Numbered from the stretch's first letter, positions 18,639 through 27,782 are shown. The stretch: DNA of 53,894 nucleotides from Acidobacteriota bacterium (GCA_003225315.1 QHZD01000037.1:1-53894); one strand, 5' to 3'. The notes: generated from the letters alone by a model not told the origin. A program made the numbers and translations.

Positions 18639-19196
18639 ATGAGGGCGACGAATCGCGTAGGTACATTTGAGTCGTGGCCGGATGAACCGGCCGAAGAAGC
18701 CCGCGAATCCGCTGTTGGACCGCAACTGATCTCCTTTGCGCCCCGCGTCCATGCGTTACGCGTTCCTGAGCTGCGATTGACCCCACTTCTGCACCCTGAG
18801 CAGCCTCGGCGTTTTGTCCGCGTGCCCACGCACGCCGTGGGTGTCCATCCCGAACAGCGTGAATATCCCCGTGCCAGCCTGAACCTTCCGCTGCGTCTTC
18901 GCAGTGCTGGCGGAGTGCCCGAGGAGTTTCCCATAACGCTGGTCACTCGCAACATTAGTTCCACGGGCGTCTATTTTCTGTGTCCCAGGCAACTGGCGGT
19001 TAGCACTCCGATCGAACTGGAAATTGTGCTGGTAAGCAAACCCTTGGGCCTCGGCAACGTTGTCGCTGCAACCATGGCACGTGTGTGCAGAACAGAAACG
19101 GCCGCCATGCCTGGCTGGCATGGCATCGCTGCAATCTTCGATGATGTCCAGTTTGACCGCGACGACCGCATCCCTTCCCGTTATCTGAAATCCTAG
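18639..19196 (+). CDS. PilZ-domain protein
   Basis: The C-terminal half of this 185-residue protein has the PilZ signature for cyclic di-GMP binding: REYPR (RxxxR) followed by an N-x-S-x-x-G motif (RNISSTGVYF). It would act as a second-messenger sensor. The first 75 residues are an unassigned Pro- and Arg-rich extension. ATG 18639 has GAGGG four bases upstream. No target gene is adjacent. Confidence 0.85.
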   Translation: MRATNRVGTFESWPDEPAEEARESAVGPQLISFAPRVHALRVPELRLTPLLHPEQPRRFVRVPTHAVGVHPEQREYPRASLNLPLRLRSAGGVPEEFPITLVTRNISSTGVYFLCPRQLAVSTPIELEIVLVSKPLGLGNVVAATMARVCRTETAAMPGWHGIAAIFDDVQFDRDDRIPSRYLKS

Positions 19197-19301
19197 TTCT
19201 CTCGCTTCCGCTCTTTTCCGAACCGACTTCCAAACTTTTCTGCCATCTATAAAAATCAGCCGAATTCGACCTTCGCCGAGTTTCTGCTACTCTGTGGAAC
19301 C

Positions 19302-19958
19302 ATGTCCGCGAAACGAGCTTGCTCCATTGAAGGAGTTCTCTTCGACTGGGACGGCACGCTCGTTAATTCCTACCACGCCGATACCTCCGCCTACCTCGCC
19401 ATGTTCAAGGAGATGGGCATCGCCTGGGGACTCGAAGAACTTGAGGACAATTACTCGCCCAATTGGTATCAGGTCTACCGCGCCGCGGGCCTGCCGCGGA
19501 AGCGCTGGGACGAAGCGGACCGCGCATGGCGCGCGCATTATGCAAAACACCGGCCGAAGCTGATGGCCGGTGCGCGCCGCGTCCTGGCGAGATTGCGCGA
19601 CGCGCATTATCTTGGCCTGGTTACCAGCGGCGATCGCGACCGTGTCACCCGCCAATTGCGCGAGTTTCGTTTGACCACGGTATTTGCCGCGCGCGTTTGC
19701 AGCGGGGACTCCCTCCGCAAGAAGCCGCATCCGGAGCCGCTGCGTCTGGCCCTGCGACAGATGCAGTTGGACCCATCCGCTTGCATCTACGTCGGTGACG
19801 CTCCACAGGATGTGGAAATGGCGCGGCGTGCGGGCGTGCGCGCAATCGGCGTCCTCGGCCCCTTCCCCACAGAGAAACGTTTGCGCGCGTCGCGTCCGGA
19901 GTTCCTGATCGGTTCGATCGAGGAATTGCCGGACGTTGTGAAAAGATTGCTTTGTTAA
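19302..19958 (+). CDS. HAD-family phosphatase
   Basis: A 218-residue HAD hydrolase of the phosphoglycolate phosphatase/beta-phosphoglucomutase type. Motif I (FDWDGTLVNS), motif II (LVTSGDRDR), the Lys motif (KKPHPEPL) and motif III (YVGDAPQDVEMA) are in place, with a helical cap domain between I and II. The substrate cannot be told from sequence. TACTCT ends eight bases before the ATG and there is no Shine-Dalgarno site, so the transcript may be leaderless. Confidence 0.9.
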   Translation: MSAKRACSIEGVLFDWDGTLVNSYHADTSAYLAMFKEMGIAWGLEELEDNYSPNWYQVYRAAGLPRKRWDEADRAWRAHYAKHRPKLMAGARRVLARLRDAHYLGLVTSGDRDRVTRQLREFRLTTVFAARVCSGDSLRKKPHPEPLRLALRQMQLDPSACIYVGDAPQDVEMARRAGVRAIGVLGPFPTEKRLRASRPEFLIGSIEELPDVVKRLLC

Positions 19959-19971
19959 CGCACCAACTTGC

Positions 19972-20886
19972 TTACGGTTTCGCAGAAGTCGCAGCAGCCA
20001 CCGGAACCGTCGCTTGCGGCACGCTGGAAACGGGTTTGAAGTCCGTCCATTTGATAACCAGGCGAACGGGAATCTCCAGCCCCTTCAAGTTCAGCGTGCC
20101 ATCGGAGCGTGAGTAGTTCGGAAACCAATACTTTCCATCCACATTCTCGCGATAAGTCTCAAACAGGCTGAAGGGCAGATCCGCGACCGCATGCATGTCG
20201 CCTTGATCGGTCACCCATTTTCCATAAGTCTTCACAACTTCCAGGTACTTCGTATCCACCCACACGATGCCGTCGAAATACGCCTTGACGCGTTCAACCA
20301 TTCTTGGCTTGGCCTGAAAAATGTAACACTCGACTTCATCCACCTGTTCTTTGCCCAAGTACTTTAGGTCGTATTTCGCAAGCTGGTTTGAAGTAAGCGG
20401 AAATGCAGGAACGCGCTGAAACCCCTCGAGATCTTCCGAGCGGAGAAAGAGATGTTGGAGCGTGGAATGCGGCCTCTCGACAACCTTCTCGAACAACTTC
20501 CCGTCCACATCTCGGCTCGGTTGCGTTACCAGCACAAATTCGCCTGAGGGCTGCCCGTCGGGACCGAATTCCTGGATTCGTATTGTTTTCCGGTAGGTAT
20601 AACGCGTGCGCGAGAGGATGTATTCGTCCTCTTTCGCGGAAAAGTGTTTGATGATTTCTGTCTCGGGCAGCGATGGCGGCGCCTCCGGCTCGGACACATT
20701 TCCGACGCGATTAACGTGATGCTCCGGCGGTGGCGCGAGCGGCCCCTGTGGAGCGTCCTGCGCGTGCAGCGACGCCCCGTGCATCCCGGCGAAACAGAGA
20801 AGAACAATGCCACGCAAAAGTAGCGACAAGTGCGTGTGACACGGCAAAAGTCTAGCCTGGTCCATATAAGAGTTGGATGCGCTCAA
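19972..20886 (-). CDS. Secreted LolA-like / outer-membrane lipoprotein-sorting family protein
   Basis: The protein (304 residues from TTG 20886, 297 from ATG 20865) has a signal peptide ending near ASLHAQ. Its mature part is rich in beta strands with segments such as QFGPDG-like turns and FPLTSNQLAKYDLKYLGKEQVDEVECY, as in the outer-membrane lipoprotein-sorting family. TTG 20886 has GGAGG four bases upstream, so it may be the true start. Function is not known. It runs convergent with the HAD gene and divergent from acyP. Confidence 0.7.
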   Translation of the reverse strand: MSASNSYMDQARLLPCHTHLSLLLRGIVLLCFAGMHGASLHAQDAPQGPLAPPPEHHVNRVGNVSEPEAPPSLPETEIIKHFSAKEDEYILSRTRYTYRKTIRIQEFGPDGQPSGEFVLVTQPSRDVDGKLFEKVVERPHSTLQHLFLRSEDLEGFQRVPAFPLTSNQLAKYDLKYLGKEQVDEVECYIFQAKPRMVERVKAYFDGIVWVDTKYLEVVKTYGKWVTDQGDMHAVADLPFSLFETYRENVDGKYWFPNYSRSDGTLNLKGLEIPVRLVIKWTDFKPVSSVPQATVPVAAATSAKP

Positions 20887-21022
20887 TTCGCCTCCGGGCA
20901 GCCTCGCACCCGGCGCCGAAGCAAGAAGTTTAGCGCACTCCTTGAACGTAGCCCTAGCAACCCGAAGTGTGAGGGACGGCCAAGGAAGAATCTTCGTCTC
21001 TCTGCTACAATTTCGACGATTC

Positions 21023-21316
21023 GTGAGCGACGCAAAAATAGCCAAACGATATTTCGTCTCCGGGATGGTCCAGGGCGTGGGCTTTCGTTACTTCGCGCAA
21101 GACGCCGCGGAAAAGCTGCGCGTCACTGGCTTTGTCAGGAATCTGCGGGATGGCCGCGTTGAAGCGTATGTCATCGCCACTCCGGAGCAGCATGCCGAAT
21201 TCCGGGCGATGTTGCAGCGCGGGCCGCGCTTTTCGAGCGTCAGCGAAGTTCTCGAAGAGCCGGCAACTCCGGATCCGCAGTACGAAGGCGAATTCGTCAT
21301 CAATCCAAGCGCTTGA
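21023..21316 (+). CDS. acyP: Acylphosphatase
   Basis: Acylphosphatase hydrolyses carboxyl-phosphate bonds in small acyl phosphates. The 97-residue product is the usual size and has the signature SGMVQGVGFRYF with the catalytic Arg, and FVRNLRDGRVEAY with the catalytic Asn. GTG 21023 gives the expected N-terminus. TACAAT (21006-21011) lies 11 bases upstream and is probably its -10. Confidence 0.95.
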   Translation: MSDAKIAKRYFVSGMVQGVGFRYFAQDAAEKLRVTGFVRNLRDGRVEAYVIATPEQHAEFRAMLQRGPRFSSVSEVLEEPATPDPQYEGEFVINPSA

Positions 21317-21355
21317 GCGGAACGATTAAGACAAAGGAAAAGGGGAGACGTTTGA

Positions 21356-21877
21356 ATGAACGATTTGAAGAAGCTGATCCGCGAAGTGCCGGACTACCCG
21401 AAGCCGGGCATCCTCTTCTACGACTTGACCACCGTGCTCAAGGACAAGCAGGGGTTTCACACCTTGATTGACCGGCTCTGCGAACACTACAACGGTCACA
21501 CCATCGACGTCGTGGTGGGGATCGAAGCGCGCGGCTTCATTTTTGCTCCCGCTTTGGCCTACCGGCTCGGCGCAGGTTTTGTTCCTGTTCGAAAGCCGAA
21601 AAAGCTGCCCGCCAAGACAGTCAGCGTCTCCTATGCCCTCGAATACGGCACGGACACGCTCGAAATCCACGAAGACGCTGTGAAGCCTGGCCAGCGCGTA
21701 ATCATTTGTGACGACCTGCTCGCCACCGGGGGCACGGCCGCTGCCACGGCCAAGCTCATCCAGCAACTCGGCGGTACAGTCGAAGGCGCTGCCTTCGCCG
21801 TCGAACTCACTTTCCTCAACGGCCGTCGCAAACTCAACGGCGTCGACGTCTTCTCACTCATTAAATACGATAAATAA
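21356..21877 (+). CDS. apt: Adenine phosphoribosyltransferase
   Basis: Apt makes AMP from adenine and PRPP. The 173-residue protein has the N-terminal [18 protein letters not shown] segment, GIEARGFIF and an intact PRPP loop ([14 protein letters not shown]). ATG 21356 is preceded by GGGGAGA at a suitable distance. It lies 39 bases after acyP and may be cotranscribed. Confidence 0.96.
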   Translation: MNDLKKLIREVPDYPKPGILFYDLTTVLKDKQGFHTLIDRLCEHYNGHTIDVVVGIEARGFIFAPALAYRLGAGFVPVRKPKKLPAKTVSVSYALEYGTDTLEIHEDAVKPGQRVIICDDLLATGGTAAATAKLIQQLGGTVEGAAFAVELTFLNGRRKLNGVDVFSLIKYDK

Positions 21878-21900
21878 ATCTGTGCCGACTGCAGAGGCAC

Positions 21901-22650
21901 TCACATCGCTTTGGTTCGCGAGTTCCGCTGGCGAAGTGCTTCGAACAACACGACGCCCGCCGCGACCGAAACGTTGAGAGACTTTACCGGGCCGATGGTC
22001 GGCAGCGAAACAACGAAGTCACACCGCTTGCGCGTCAGTTCATGCAAGCCTTGGCCTTCGCTGCCAAGGACAATCCCCACCGGCGAAGTGTAGTCCACTT
22101 CCGTGTAATTCTTCTCGCCCTGCTCATCCAGTCCCACCAGCCAATATCCCGCTTCTTTCAGCTCTTCCATCGTCCGCACAAGATTCGTCACTTTCGCGAC
22201 CGGAAGATGCGCCAGCGCTCCCGCCGAAGCCCGCGCAACCGTGTCGGTGAGTCCCGCCGCGCGCCGTTCGGGAATCACCACGCCATGCGCTCCCGCCGCC
22301 AGCGCTGTTCGAATGATCGCTCCCAGATTATGCGGATCTTCAACGCCATCCAACAGAACAATCAGCCCTGGCTGGCCGTGGCCGGTGTTGGCATGCGCCA
22401 GAATGTCTTCCAATGTCGCCGCCGCGCGCGCCGCCGCCAGCCCCACCACTCCCTGGTGATCTTTCGAATTCGCCAGCCGGTCGATTTGTCCGCGGTCTTC
22501 GAACCGCACCGGGACGCCCTGCTTGCGCGCCAGTTGCACGATTTCTTCGACTCGCGTGTCCTGCCGCCCCTTGGCAATCGCAATGCGATCGATAGGCCGC
22601 CGCGCCTCCAGCGCTTCCTTAACGGCATGTATCCCAGTCAGCTTGTCCAT
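21901..22650 (-). CDS. rlmB: 23S rRNA (guanosine-2'-O)-methyltransferase RlmB
   Basis: RlmB is a SPOUT (TrmH-family) enzyme that methylates G2251 of 23S rRNA. The 249-residue product has the N-terminal substrate-binding domain (GIHAVKEALEA) and the knotted catalytic domain with motifs DPHNLGAIIRTA, GIVLGSEGQGL and PTIGPVKSLNVSVAAG. TAGACT ends nine bases before the ATG. It is the last gene of the ispD-ispF block, as in other bacteria where rlmB lies in the gltX-cysS neighbourhood. Confidence 0.93.
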   Translation of the reverse strand: MDKLTGIHAVKEALEARRPIDRIAIAKGRQDTRVEEIVQLARKQGVPVRFEDRGQIDRLANSKDHQGVVGLAAARAAATLEDILAHANTGHGQPGLIVLLDGVEDPHNLGAIIRTALAAGAHGVVIPERRAAGLTDTVARASAGALAHLPVAKVTNLVRTMEELKEAGYWLVGLDEQGEKNYTEVDYTSPVGIVLGSEGQGLHELTRKRCDFVVSLPTIGPVKSLNVSVAAGVVLFEALRQRNSRTKAM

Positions 22651-22698
22651 GGAGTAGTGAGTCTACCGTTGGCCGCCCGCAGTTGAAAGCAGTAGGTA

Positions 22699-22719
22699 GG
22701 ACAGGCATTCCTGCCAGTC
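22699..22719. repeat. GGACAGGCATTC-type palindrome
   Basis: An imperfect palindrome that matches the perfect one at 33970-33990 at 19 of 21 bases. It lies upstream of rlmB. It belongs to a family of dispersed short palindromes in this genome. Confidence 0.6.
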
Positions 22720-22762
22720 TTCCGTGTGATAAGGCATCCCCAGTGCGCTCTTTCTTTTTTCT

Positions 22763-22787
22763 TTGTAGTGGCGCAGAATGCTGCGCC
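22763..22787. repeat. TTGTAGTGGCG-type palindrome
   Basis: GGCGCAG (22770-22776) pairs with CTGCGCC (22781-22787) across AATG. It is led by TTGTAGTGGCG, which also leads the palindrome at 23382-23407. It sits just after the stop of the GltX-domain gene. Confidence 0.55.
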
Positions 22788-22798
22788 CTCTTCGAAAA

Positions 22799-23347
22799 CT
22801 AATCCAGCGCCGAACAAAATTCCACAATTCTCTCGCGCGCCGATTTTACGTGAACAGCAAACGAAAGCGCAGCCGCCTCATCCAACAGCAGAATCACCCG
22901 GTCAAGCTCCCCTTCCCCTGCACGCCCGGCCAGCGCCAGCCGGATGGGATGAAACAGCTCTCGCCCGCGCAATTCCATCCCGTCCTTCAATGCCGTGACA
23001 ATCTCCTTGAATCTTTCCGACGTCAGCGCGTCGCCATCCAGTAGCAGCAACGCCACTCGCCGGAGCACTTCGCGTGCTGCATAACGCGAAAGGACGACGT
23101 GGCTTTCCACCTGCGAGATTATTTCGCGCGCGTCATAATGAAAAACCAGTCCAAGCCGATCGGCAAGCGCCGCCCGGTCAGAGGCGTGGCCTCCGAGCAT
23201 CGCAGCCGCCTGTTCGCACCAGACCTGTTGCTCCAGCGAAGGCTCTGCCGCCAGCAACCCGCGTTCGCGCAGAATAGCGACGACGTCGCGCGCAGTGAAG
23301 ACACTCGCAGCGCCAACCGGCGCATTAGAAGGATAATCAGGAGCCAT
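22799..23347 (-). CDS. Stand-alone GltX C-terminal (anticodon-binding) domain-like protein
   Basis: This 182-residue protein lacks any catalytic Rossmann fold (no HIGH or KMSKS motif). Its C-terminal half matches the anticodon-binding end of bacterial glutamyl-tRNA synthetase: LKDGMELRGRELFHPIRLALAG corresponds to the GxKGKxLFMPLRVALTG core. It sits between ispF and rlmB, the place where gltX (with cysS) sits in Firmicutes. It may be a remnant of gltX kept for a new purpose such as tRNA binding. ATG 23347 is chosen because TACAAT ends exactly seven bases before it. The family call comes from motif recognition only. Confidence 0.7.
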   Translation of the reverse strand: MAPDYPSNAPVGAASVFTARDVVAILRERGLLAAEPSLEQQVWCEQAAAMLGGHASDRAALADRLGLVFHYDAREIISQVESHVVLSRYAAREVLRRVALLLLDGDALTSERFKEIVTALKDGMELRGRELFHPIRLALAGRAGEGELDRVILLLDEAAALSFAVHVKSARERIVEFCSALD

Positions 23348-23381
23348 CAAGGCGATTGTAGCGAACCGTAGTCCGCCCGTG

Positions 23382-23410
23382 TTGTAGTGGCGGGTCTTTC
23401 AGACCCGTTC
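23382..23410. repeat. TTGTAGTGGCGGGTC-type palindrome
   Basis: CGGGTCT (23391-23397) pairs with AGACCCG (23401-23407) over a TTC loop, followed on the plus strand by TTCTTTTCCC. It lies between ispF and the GltX-domain gene; the T-run is on the wrong strand for ending the ispF transcript. Confidence 0.6.
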
Positions 23411-23420
23411 TTTTCCCAAA

Positions 23421-23900
23421 TTATCGCGAAGTCAGCGTAGCAACCACGTGCGCCGCGATAGCCTCCCCGCGGCCGATCGCGTCAACACCCTCATTGGTCT
23501 TCGCTTTGAGATGAATCTTCTCGGCGCCCACGCCCAACGCTTTCGCCAGAGCCTCACGCATCTTCGGAAAGTGCGGCCCCAGCTTGGGCTTTTCCGTAAT
23601 CACCACCGCATCAACGTGCTCGATCGCGAATCGCTTTTCATCCAGCAGCTTTTTCGCGTGTTCCAGAAAACGCATGCTGTTCGCACCCTTCCACTTTGGA
23701 TCGGTGTCCGGAAAATGTGTTCCGATGTCCCCCAGACCTGCCGCCCCCAGCAGCGCATCGCAAAGTGCATGCGCCAGCACATCCCCATCCGAATGCCCCA
23801 TCGGCCCCTTCTCGAACGGCAACTCAATCCCACCCACAATAAGTTTTCGCCCCTGTTCTAGTCGATGCAGGTCGTACCCGATTCCGCAGCGCGTACTCAT
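23421..23900 (-). CDS. ispF: 2-C-methyl-D-erythritol 2,4-cyclodiphosphate synthase
   Basis: IspF makes the cyclic diphosphate of the MEP isoprenoid pathway. The 159-residue product has the zinc site GIGYDLHRL, the GHSDGDVLAHALCDA segment, DIGTHFPDTDP and the C-terminal KAKTNEGVDAIGRGEAI. It overlaps ispD by four bases (ATGA), so the two are coupled. Confidence 0.97.
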   Translation of the reverse strand: MSTRCGIGYDLHRLEQGRKLIVGGIELPFEKGPMGHSDGDVLAHALCDALLGAAGLGDIGTHFPDTDPKWKGANSMRFLEHAKKLLDEKRFAIEHVDAVVITEKPKLGPHFPKMREALAKALGVGAEKIHLKAKTNEGVDAIGRGEAIAAHVVATLTSR

Positions 23901-24613
23901 GTCTTCATGCGCTCGCGTTCTAGGTAGAACCGCGCCAATTCCATATCCGCCGGCTTGGTGATTTTCATGTTTCGCTCGGAACCCAGCACGACGTGCACGT
24001 CGTGCCCCATACGCTCCACAAGTCCCGCCTCATCCGACGCATTGACTCCATCCGTCTCGGCACGCGCAAACGCTTCTTTCAAGAGTTTCGTCGAAAACGC
24101 CTGCGGCGTCTGCGCCAGCACCACGCGCTCGCGCGGCACCGTTCCCGTAATCAACGCCACATCCTCCGGCAGGCTGGCGCGCTTCACTTCTTTGACAGTA
24201 TCCATTGCCGGGATGCCCAAAATCGCAGCCTCGCATCGCCGCGCTTCTTCTATCACTCGCGCAACCTGCTCCGGCGTCACGAACGGCCGTACCGCGTCAT
24301 GCACCAGCACGATTTCCGTTCCGTTCGCCACTTCGCGCAACGCCGCGGCCACCGAGTCTTGCCGCGAATCGCCGCCTTTCACCACCCGCACCGCCTGCTT
24401 GAACTTTTCCTTTTTGATCCGCTCCTCGAGCCGCGCCACTTCATCCGCCCGCGTCGCCACAATAATGTCCGTCACCTGCGGGCACGCCGCGATCCGCCGC
24501 AGGCTCAGGATCACGATCGGCGCCCCGTCCAGCTCCAGGAACTGCTTGGGCGTTTCCGCGCCCATGCGTGTTCCCATCCCGGCCGCGGGAAGAATGGCAG
24601 CGATTCGGCTCAT
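23897..24613 (-). CDS. ispD: 2-C-methyl-D-erythritol 4-phosphate cytidylyltransferase
   Basis: IspD attaches CMP to methylerythritol phosphate in the MEP pathway. The 238-residue product shows the nucleotide-binding start ILPAAGMGTRMG, the VLVHDAVRPFV motif and the TDEA-like C-terminal segment (NASDEAGLVERMG). ATG 24613 is preferred; a TTG 15 codons upstream lies seven bases after TACACT, so transcription may start there. The gene order PIN/TRAM-ispD-ispF is conserved in many phyla. Confidence 0.95.
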   Translation of the reverse strand: MSRIAAILPAAGMGTRMGAETPKQFLELDGAPIVILSLRRIAACPQVTDIIVATRADEVARLEERIKKEKFKQAVRVVKGGDSRQDSVAAALREVANGTEIVLVHDAVRPFVTPEQVARVIEEARRCEAAILGIPAMDTVKEVKRASLPEDVALITGTVPRERVVLAQTPQAFSTKLLKEAFARAETDGVNASDEAGLVERMGHDVHVVLGSERNMKITKPADMELARFYLERERMKT

Positions 24614-24796
24614 GCTTGGAGCGATTCCGCCCGGACGCTTCAGGGCGTGGACTCGCAAACTTCAGAGTGTACCTCAAGCGAGGGCGCGGGGTGAAATTGG
24701 GTGAGTGTGCCGCAGCGCGTCAGTTTGAATTTTCTGAATCGTGACACTAGGTTCAGAATTCAAACTGGCCCGCTGCCGCGTGTGGCGCGCTATCGG

Positions 24797-26071
24797 CTAA
24801 TTGGCGTCGGGTTCAGGTAGGACGACGCTAGCCTGGCGCTCCAGCGCGCCCTGCTCCTGCAGACGGTTGGGCGTTGCTGCCCGGTTCCCTGTTTCCGAAC
24901 GCGCCATGCCGTTACTCTCTCCGCGGCCCGCGCCGGCAGCATGTCGCAACGCAGGCGCCGTCTGCTCCGCGCGTTCTTCCAACCGGCCAAAAATCATCTT
25001 TCCCGCCGTGGTCTGGTGCACCGACGTGACAACAATGTCGACGCCCTTGTTGATCAACCGCCGCGCGCCATCCACCACGACCATCGTTCCGTCATCCAGA
25101 TACGCCACGCCCTGATTCGCTTCCTTGCCTTCCCGCAGAATCAAAACCTTCATGGGCTCGCCGGGAAGCACCGCAGGCTTCAACGCATGCGCCAATTGAT
25201 TGACGTTCAGCACCGAAAAGCCCTGCACCGTGGCCACTTTGTTCAAGTTAAAGTCGTTGGTAACTATTTTTGCGCCCGTACGCCGCGCCAGCTCCACCAG
25301 TTTGTGATCCACGTCCCCCCCATGAGGCGCATCCTCTTCCAGAATCCGCACTTCCACTTGCGGCATTTTCTGAATTCTTTGCAGCACTTCCAGCCCGCGC
25401 CGTCCTCGCTGCCTCTTCAGCGAATCCGAAGAATCCGCAACCATTTGCAATTCATGCAGCACAAATTGCGGCACTGCAAGCACGCCCTCCATGAACTGCG
25501 CTTCGCATATCTCCGCAATCCGCCCGTCGATCAACACGCTGGTATCCAGAAGTTTCATGGATTCCGCCGCAGTGGACTTCTTCCCAAAGAACCCGTCCAG
25601 CGCGTTCACGTGCACTTCTCCGCCTCGCCCCGAACCAAGCACCAGCCCCAAATAGCCAAAGCCAAAGAGTGCTGCAAATTCGAGGAAAGATTTGGTCGGT
25701 TCGGGCTCATCGGTGCGCGAAATCACCAGGGTTACAAGCAACGCCGCAAACACTCCGAGCACCGCGCCAAACGCCCCTCCCAGCAGTCCACCCAAGGCCG
25801 CCCGGCGCAATCGTAATTCCGCAAACAGAATCGCCAGCGCAATCAGAACTCCCACTCCGGCAGCCTGCACTCCTCCGAGTCCGAACGGCTTCACCGTATA
25901 ACTCACCGCTCCCGTGCACGCGAGGAGGAACGCCCGAACCGCCCAGAAATCCCAACCTCGCCGCAATCTCCATCCAGGACGCACGCGCACGCCAATTTCT
26001 TCGCCCTGAGGTGAAATTTTCAATTCCGGAGAATGCGTGCGCCGCTGCGCTTCACTACCCATCCGGCTCAT
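24797..26071 (-). CDS. Membrane PIN/TRAM-domain protein (YacL-like)
   Basis: This 424-residue protein has four hydrophobic segments in its first 150 residues, then a PIN nuclease domain (KLLDTSVLIDGRIAEI, PQFVLHELQ, GDVDHKLVELARR, VTNDFNLNKVA) and a TRAM RNA-binding domain (VAYLDDGTMVVVDGARRLINKG). The PIN acidic residues are intact, so it is probably an RNase. The last 70 residues are low complexity. It leads the ispD-ispF unit, as yacL does in Firmicutes, from its own promoter. Confidence 0.93.
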   Translation of the reverse strand: MSRMGSEAQRRTHSPELKISPQGEEIGVRVRPGWRLRRGWDFWAVRAFLLACTGAVSYTVKPFGLGGVQAAGVGVLIALAILFAELRLRRAALGGLLGGAFGAVLGVFAALLVTLVISRTDEPEPTKSFLEFAALFGFGYLGLVLGSGRGGEVHVNALDGFFGKKSTAAESMKLLDTSVLIDGRIAEICEAQFMEGVLAVPQFVLHELQMVADSSDSLKRQRGRRGLEVLQRIQKMPQVEVRILEEDAPHGGDVDHKLVELARRTGAKIVTNDFNLNKVATVQGFSVLNVNQLAHALKPAVLPGEPMKVLILREGKEANQGVAYLDDGTMVVVDGARRLINKGVDIVVTSVHQTTAGKMIFGRLEERAEQTAPALRHAAGAGRGESNGMARSETGNRAATPNRLQEQGALERQASVVLPEPDAN

Positions 26072-26188
26072 ACGACCTCACAGTTTGGATCTTTCACTGC
26101 AAAATCAGTACAGCCAGCCCGCAGGAGCGGAGGTTGGGAGAGGGCCGATGCGGGATGTGCAACGCTTTTTTTTCGCGCTGCCGAGGTT

Positions 26189-26217
26189 TATATACTCTCT
26201 CAATATTGCGGCGTCAA
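26189..26217 (-). promoter_or_regulatory. Promoter of the PIN/TRAM-ispD-ispF unit
   Basis: On the minus strand TTGACG (26217-26212), 17 bases and TATATA (26194-26189) form a strong sigma-70-type promoter. The leader to the ATG at 26071 is about 110 bases and carries an A8 tract; GTGAGG sits just before the start. Confidence 0.75.
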
Positions 26218-26271
26218 GTGAGTTTCAACTCGGCGCAGTAGATTTTCGGTGAAACCAGTAGGGCATTCCCA

Positions 26272-27480
26272 TTATGGGACGTATAGTCGCGGGACGCGCT
26301 GGCTCACCGCGCAAAGCAGGTCCGAGGTCACCGTCCCGATGCTGCGCGCCACCCGATTTGCCGGCAGGATTGCTTTGCCATCCGTACCGTGAATGGTGGC
26401 CACATCGCCGATTTCCGCGCCATCGATCTCTGTCACATCGATCATGGTCACATCCATCGAGATAATGCCGACGATCGGCGCGAGCTTCCCACGCAGCAGC
26501 ACATTCCCGCGGTTTCCCAACGAGCGATGGATTCCATCTCCGTACCCCGCGGCCAGAACACCGATGCGAGACGGCCGCTTGGCCACAAACGTCGCGTTGT
26601 AACCGACTCCCGCGCCGACGGGCACCGTGCGAATGCTGATGATCCGCGCGCGAAGGCTCATCACCGGCTTCAGCGGCAAACGCGCCTCGGCTTCTTCGCG
26701 TTTCTCCGGCGGATCGTAACCCGGATGGTAGCCATACAGAATCGCTCCGGGCCGCACCATGTCCGCCCACGTTTCCGGACGCGTCACGATCGCCGCGCTG
26801 TTCGCCAGGTGCACAATTCCTGGGTCAATCCCCAGCGCGCGCAAGCGTTCGAGCGCCGCGTAAAATCGCTCTTCTTGCTCACGCGTCTGCTGTCCAACCG
26901 CGGTGTTCGTAAACACTTCCGACGACGCAAAGTGTGAAAAAATTCCGGTTAGCTGCAGATGCTTGCACTTCCCCAATTGCCGCGCAAAGCAATCCATGTC
27001 CGTGGAAGAAACGCCCAGACGGTTCATTCCCGTATCGATCTTCAGGTGGAATGGCACGCGCTTCTTGCCGCCGCGGCGCGCGGCCGCCCGGTTCAATAAT
27101 TCCAGTTGCTCGCAGCGATGAACCACTGCCGTTAGGTCATGCTCCACCAGCGGCGATTCTTCTCCCAGCACAAAACTTGTCAGCACCAGGATCGGCTTGC
27201 GGACGCCGTTCTGGCGCACCGCTATGCCCTCGTCCGTGCACGTAACGCCAAACCAGTCCGACCCGGCCTTCTCCAGCGCCTTGGCCACTTCCGGTCCGCC
27301 GTGCCCGTAGCCATTGCCCTTGACGATGGAGAGAATCTTGCGCGCCGGTTTGCGCTTTTCGTGCGGCGGATTGACGTACTTGCGGATCGCTTCCAGATTC
27401 TGCGCCAGCGCGCCAAGCGAAACTTCCGCCCATACCGGGCGTCGCACTTCTTTGCGGGAACTCTTCCGTGTGCCTGCCAT
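26272..27480 (-). CDS. alr: Alanine racemase
   Basis: Alr makes D-alanine for peptidoglycan with pyridoxal phosphate. The 402-residue product has the PLP-lysine segment SIVKGNGYGHG, the KIDTGMNRLG motif, the MVRPGAILYGYHPG segment and the catalytic tyrosine in GVGYNATF. The lysine motif reads KGNGYG where KADAYG is common, a tolerated change. ATG 27480 is chosen for its GGAAGG four bases upstream and TACACT before that. It follows dnaB on the same strand. Confidence 0.95.
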   Translation of the reverse strand: MAGTRKSSRKEVRRPVWAEVSLGALAQNLEAIRKYVNPPHEKRKPARKILSIVKGNGYGHGGPEVAKALEKAGSDWFGVTCTDEGIAVRQNGVRKPILVLTSFVLGEESPLVEHDLTAVVHRCEQLELLNRAAARRGGKKRVPFHLKIDTGMNRLGVSSTDMDCFARQLGKCKHLQLTGIFSHFASSEVFTNTAVGQQTREQEERFYAALERLRALGIDPGIVHLANSAAIVTRPETWADMVRPGAILYGYHPGYDPPEKREEAEARLPLKPVMSLRARIISIRTVPVGAGVGYNATFVAKRPSRIGVLAAGYGDGIHRSLGNRGNVLLRGKLAPIVGIISMDVTMIDVTEIDGAEIGDVATIHGTDGKAILPANRVARSIGTVTSDLLCAVSQRVPRLYVP

Positions 27481-27753
27481 GTGCCTTCCGAAAAATTTAG
27501 TGTACGCCATCTGCGCCGCTTAGGCCCGCCGCCGCCCACTTTGCCTGCCGCCTGAATGACAATACCTCTCACACTGCAAACTGGTGGCCTTTCGCAGTCG
27601 CACCTCCCGAGTTCGGCTAAAACAGTTTTGCTGGAAAACTTTCCTGCTGTTCCGAATGCTCTTTGGATCTTTCCATTATTCCCTTCTTAACTTTTCCTTG
27701 ACTTTCCTCCATTAGCCAGTAAACTTAATCTCGTAGAAAACTACATTCGGAGT

Positions 27754-27782
27754 GCGGGAGCTTGCTCCCGCTTTTCTTTTTA
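27754..27782 (+). terminator. Terminator-like hairpin without an upstream plus-strand gene
   Basis: GCGGGAG pairs perfectly with CTCCCGC over a CTTG loop and is followed by TTTTCTTTTT. As a terminator it would work on the plus strand, where no gene lies upstream for nearly 6 kb. It may end a small RNA or be a mobile palindrome. Confidence 0.5.

Noticed and set aside
26072-26188. Riboswitch in the leader of the PIN/TRAM gene
   Set aside because: The leader has an A8 tract and little stable structure and matches no class I know.
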